Under the pieces are notes generated by a model. It was not told the origin of the DNA. It worked only from the letters and a program-made list of their open reading frames with translations, and ran no database searches. Positions 5,829 through 6,485 of a DNA stretch of 6,485 nt are shown here, piece after piece. The DNA is from Akkermansia sp. Lineage in GTDB: Bacteria; Verrucomicrobiota; Verrucomicrobiia; Verrucomicrobiales; Akkermansiaceae. The position numbers and the translations under genes are program-made. The number at the start of each line of letters is the position of its first letter. Within the stretch, counting starts at the first letter, position 1. The stretch is from the NCBI GenBank assembly GCA_020047775.1, contig JAIFNK010000269.1:1-6485 (forward strand), written 5' to 3'.

Positions 5829-6485
5829 CTAATCTTCCGCCCGATCACCGGGCGGACACATTTTCACAAGCTTCGGATCGAACCGGCCGAGCACTTCGAC
5901 AAGGTCGGACTGCGCGGCCATGACGGTGCGGATGTCCTTGTAAACGCCCGGCACCTCGTCGAGCCCGCCGGAAAGCAGCTCGACGCCGCGCTCGGCGAGC
6001 AGTTTCTTCGTGCCGCTCCAGGTGAATGACTGCATGGCTTTGGTCCGGCTCATCACCCGGCCCGCACCATGCGACGCGCTGTTCAGAGACTCGGGTTGCC
6101 CCTTGCCGCGGACGACGAATCCGGGCGATGCCATGGAACCGGGAATGATCCCTAACACGCCTTTTCCAGCAGGCGTCGCGCCCTTGCGGTGGACGATGAG
6201 TTCACGCGTTTGTCCGTTCACGACATGGCTCTCCTTCCAGGCGAAGTTGTGGTGGTTTTCGATGTCGAGGATGACGCGCGCGCCGAGCTTTTTCGCGATG
6301 TGCTTGTGGATGAGTTCATGGTTCGCGGCGGCATAACGTCCCATCAGGTTCATGGCGTTCCAGTATTCCTGACCATCCTCTTCATCGAGCGTGAGCCATG
6401 CCAAGTGCTTGAGTTCCTTCGGAAGATTCGAGCGGCGGGCCATCGCGCGTTTGCTATAGACATCGCAAACCTGCGCGCCTGTTCC
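5829..6485 (-). CDS. rtcB: RtcB family RNA-splicing/repair ligase (5'-partial)
   Basis: The frame is open through the right edge (GTGAQVCDVYSKRAM...), so the gene begins outside the window and the ATG at 6443 is internal. 218 residues are visible, roughly the C-terminal half. Counting from the edge, the RtcB signatures are ENHHNFAWKE (76-85, metal-binding histidines), VHRKGAT (98-104), GIIPGSM (112-118), SASHGAGRVMSR (136-147) and DEVPGVYKDI (176-185). The histidine of HGAGR corresponds, by family knowledge, to the residue that carries GMP in the ligase intermediate, and the late lysine in VYKD belongs to the nucleotide site. RtcB joins RNA ends with 2',3'-cyclic phosphate or 3'-phosphate to 5'-OH ends using GTP and manganese, in tRNA repair or stress-cleaved RNA repair. 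All visible active-site motifs are intact. I see no archease, RtcA or RtcR in the window, but upstream neighbours are not shown. The stop codon abuts the heptamer array. Confidence 0.93.
   Translation of the reverse strand, partial: GTGAQVCDVYSKRAMARRSNLPKELKHLAWLTLDEEDGQEYWNAMNLMGRYAAANHELIHKHIAKKLGARVILDIENHHNFAWKESHVVNGQTRELIVHRKGATPAGKGVLGIIPGSMASPGFVVRGKGQPESLNSASHGAGRVMSRTKAMQSFTWSGTKKLLAERGVELLSGGLDEVPGVYKDIRTVMAAQSDLVEVLGRFDPKLVKMCPPGDRAED
5837..5855 (-). other. GC-rich stem-loop at the 3' end of rtcB
   Basis: CCGCCCG (5837-5843) and CGGGCGG (5849-5855) are perfectly complementary around a 5-base loop. The stem sits in the last codons of rtcB, just before its TAG. In minus-strand RNA it is followed by a purine-rich tail, not a U-run, so it does not look like a standard intrinsic terminator. 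It might still slow transcription or protect the 3' end. It may also simply reflect GC-rich codons for Pro-Pro-Gly-Asp-Arg. Confidence 0.35.

Overview
The window suggests a GC-rich, diderm (Gram-negative-type) bacterium. My best guess is Verrucomicrobiota, because an OpgG/MdoG periplasmic glucan protein, a type V autotransporter with a long helical linker, a cysteine-poor HNH nuclease of the CQYTG type and an RtcB ligase occur together, and because no start codon has a clear Shine-Dalgarno sequence. This placement is an inference from family resemblance, not a search result.

Layout, left to right. (1) Positions 1-968, plus strand: the C-terminal three quarters of a CNNM/CorC-HlyC family membrane protein with two CBS domains, cut by the left edge. 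(2) Positions 974-3058, minus strand: an autotransporter with a beta-helical repeat passenger, meeting gene 1 tail to tail with only 5 bases between the stop codons. (3) A 279-base intergenic stretch. (4) Positions 3338-4933, minus strand: a periplasmic glucan protein of the OpgG/OpgD (MdoG) family with a signal peptide. (5) Positions 4990-5068: a 79-base inverted-repeat element resembling a REP doublet or a very small MITE. (6) Positions 5075-5677, minus strand: an HNH endonuclease. (7) Positions 5678-5828: an intergenic stretch with two 7-base-periodic repeat blocks in opposite orientation. (8) Positions 5829-6485, minus strand: the C-terminal half of an RtcB RNA ligase, running off the right edge.

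The four right-hand genes share the minus strand, but the gaps between them (about 75-280 bases, partly filled with repeats) do not show a tight operon. Three genes concern the cell envelope: the CBS-domain membrane protein, the autotransporter and OpgG. Two concern nucleic acids: HNH and RtcB. Whether HNH and RtcB work together is unproven.

The least explained parts are non-coding: the inverted-repeat element between HNH and opgG, whose single arm mismatch becomes a G-U wobble only in minus-strand RNA, and the oppositely oriented heptamer blocks flanking the HNH-rtcB gap. The autotransporter also shows a marked GC drop in its passenger part. I see no convincing new multi-gene system in this window.
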